Of a stretch of 5,306 nucleotides of DNA, positions 5,179-5,306 are shown piece after piece. Each line of letters opens with the position of its first letter. Within the stretch, counting starts at the first letter, position 1. Below the pieces are notes generated by a model that made no database searches, was not told the origin of the DNA, and saw nothing but the letters and a program-made list of their open reading frames with translations. The position numbers were made by a program, and so were the translations under genes. This DNA is from CAYRKQ01 sp964424985 (GTDB taxonomy: Bacteria > Patescibacteriota > Saccharimonadia > Saccharimonadales > UBA7683), in contig CAYRKQ010000032.1 of NCBI GenBank assembly GCA_964424985.1, positions 1 through 5,306 of the forward strand. The letters run 5' to 3'.

Positions 5179-5306
5179 GTGGCCAAAAAAGTTGCGAGAC
5201 ATTCGGCGAAAAGCAAAGCCTCGAAAAAAGGGAACTTGTTTAAGCGAGTCACGGGCTCTTCGGTTGGTTTGGCGATCTGCATTGTCATTGCCCTGATTTT
5301 GCTGCC
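5179..5306 (+). CDS. Membrane protein with lysine-rich N-terminal tail, 3'-truncated
   Basis: A GTG start at 5179 opens a frame that stays open to the window end (42 full codons plus two bases). The product begins MAKKVARHSAKSKASKKG, a strongly basic tail with no acidic residue. A hydrophobic helix starts at about residue 27 (SSVGLAICIVIALILL) and is still continuing at the end of the window. This layout (basic inside, then a helix) predicts a cytoplasmic N-terminus and a membrane anchor. It fits many families, including FtsK-like translocases, penicillin-binding proteins and single-pass anchors, and the visible part does not distinguish them. The excellent Shine-Dalgarno contrasts with uvrB. 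The gene is probably separate from uvrB, 87 bases away, perhaps with its own weak promoter. Real gene: likely. Function: not assignable from this fragment. Confidence 0.7.
   Translation, partial: MAKKVARHSAKSKASKKGNLFKRVTGSSVGLAICIVIALILL

Noticed and set aside
5094..5288. Minus-strand open frame over the spacer and the last gene
   Set aside because: It overlaps a + strand start with a near-perfect Shine-Dalgarno; no ribosome site and low-complexity AT-derived residues.
1..5306. CRISPR array, tRNA/rRNA genes, transposase, toxin-antitoxin or defence cassette
   Set aside because: I looked for short direct repeats with spacers, tRNA-like arms, inverted-repeat ends and known catalytic motifs in the main frames and saw none.

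Overview
This window looks like a metagenome- or single-cell-derived scaffold from a Candidate Phyla Radiation bacterium, most likely Candidatus Saccharibacteria (TM7). The reasons are the gene style (short, tightly packed + strand genes; small secreted proteins with a QFQAPP-type N-terminus and one membrane anchor), a conserved but uncharacterised first protein that I associate from memory with this group, and the run of Ns. All genes read with the standard bacterial code. The three complete genes in the first part end in TAA, TAA and TAG, uvrB ends in TAG, and no in-frame TGA is needed. The lineage is an inference from memory, not a search result.

Layout: every supported gene is on the + strand. 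Bases 1-3048 form a compact cluster: a 5'-truncated conserved protein of unknown function (1-921), a LOG/SLOG-type Rossmann nucleotide-binding protein (921-1553), and two tandem membrane-anchored extracytoplasmic proteins (1562-2191 and 2191-3048). Two junctions are one-base TAATG overlaps and one is an 8-base gap, so these four are probably co-transcribed and partly translationally coupled. The two anchored proteins share 42 of 55 residues over the N-terminal tail, membrane helix and start of a coiled coil, and then have unrelated-looking outer domains. They look like a duplicated surface-display module carrying different cargo.

Bases 3071-5091 are uvrB, the damage-verifying helicase-like subunit of UvrABC nucleotide excision repair. 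It has a perfect TATAAT six bases before its GTG start and no Shine-Dalgarno, which suggests its own promoter and a leaderless mRNA. The gene is broken by ten Ns (3803-3812). The two sides are out of frame with each other, and both encode the same 12-residue stretch of UvrB in different versions. The gap is therefore probably a false join of overlapping but divergent contigs, not missing sequence or a real mutation.

Bases 5092-5178 are a short AT-rich spacer with a weak terminator-like element and a weak promoter-like element. A strong Shine-Dalgarno there sets the GTG start (5179) of a 3'-truncated gene for a protein with a lysine-rich cytoplasmic tail and a membrane helix.

I see no RNA genes, CRISPR array, insertion sequence or defence system. 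The most interesting material is the tandem anchor-plus-variable-ectodomain pair, the uncharacterised protein coupled to the LOG-like protein, the apparently leaderless uvrB, and the signs of a chimeric join or patchwork within uvrB.
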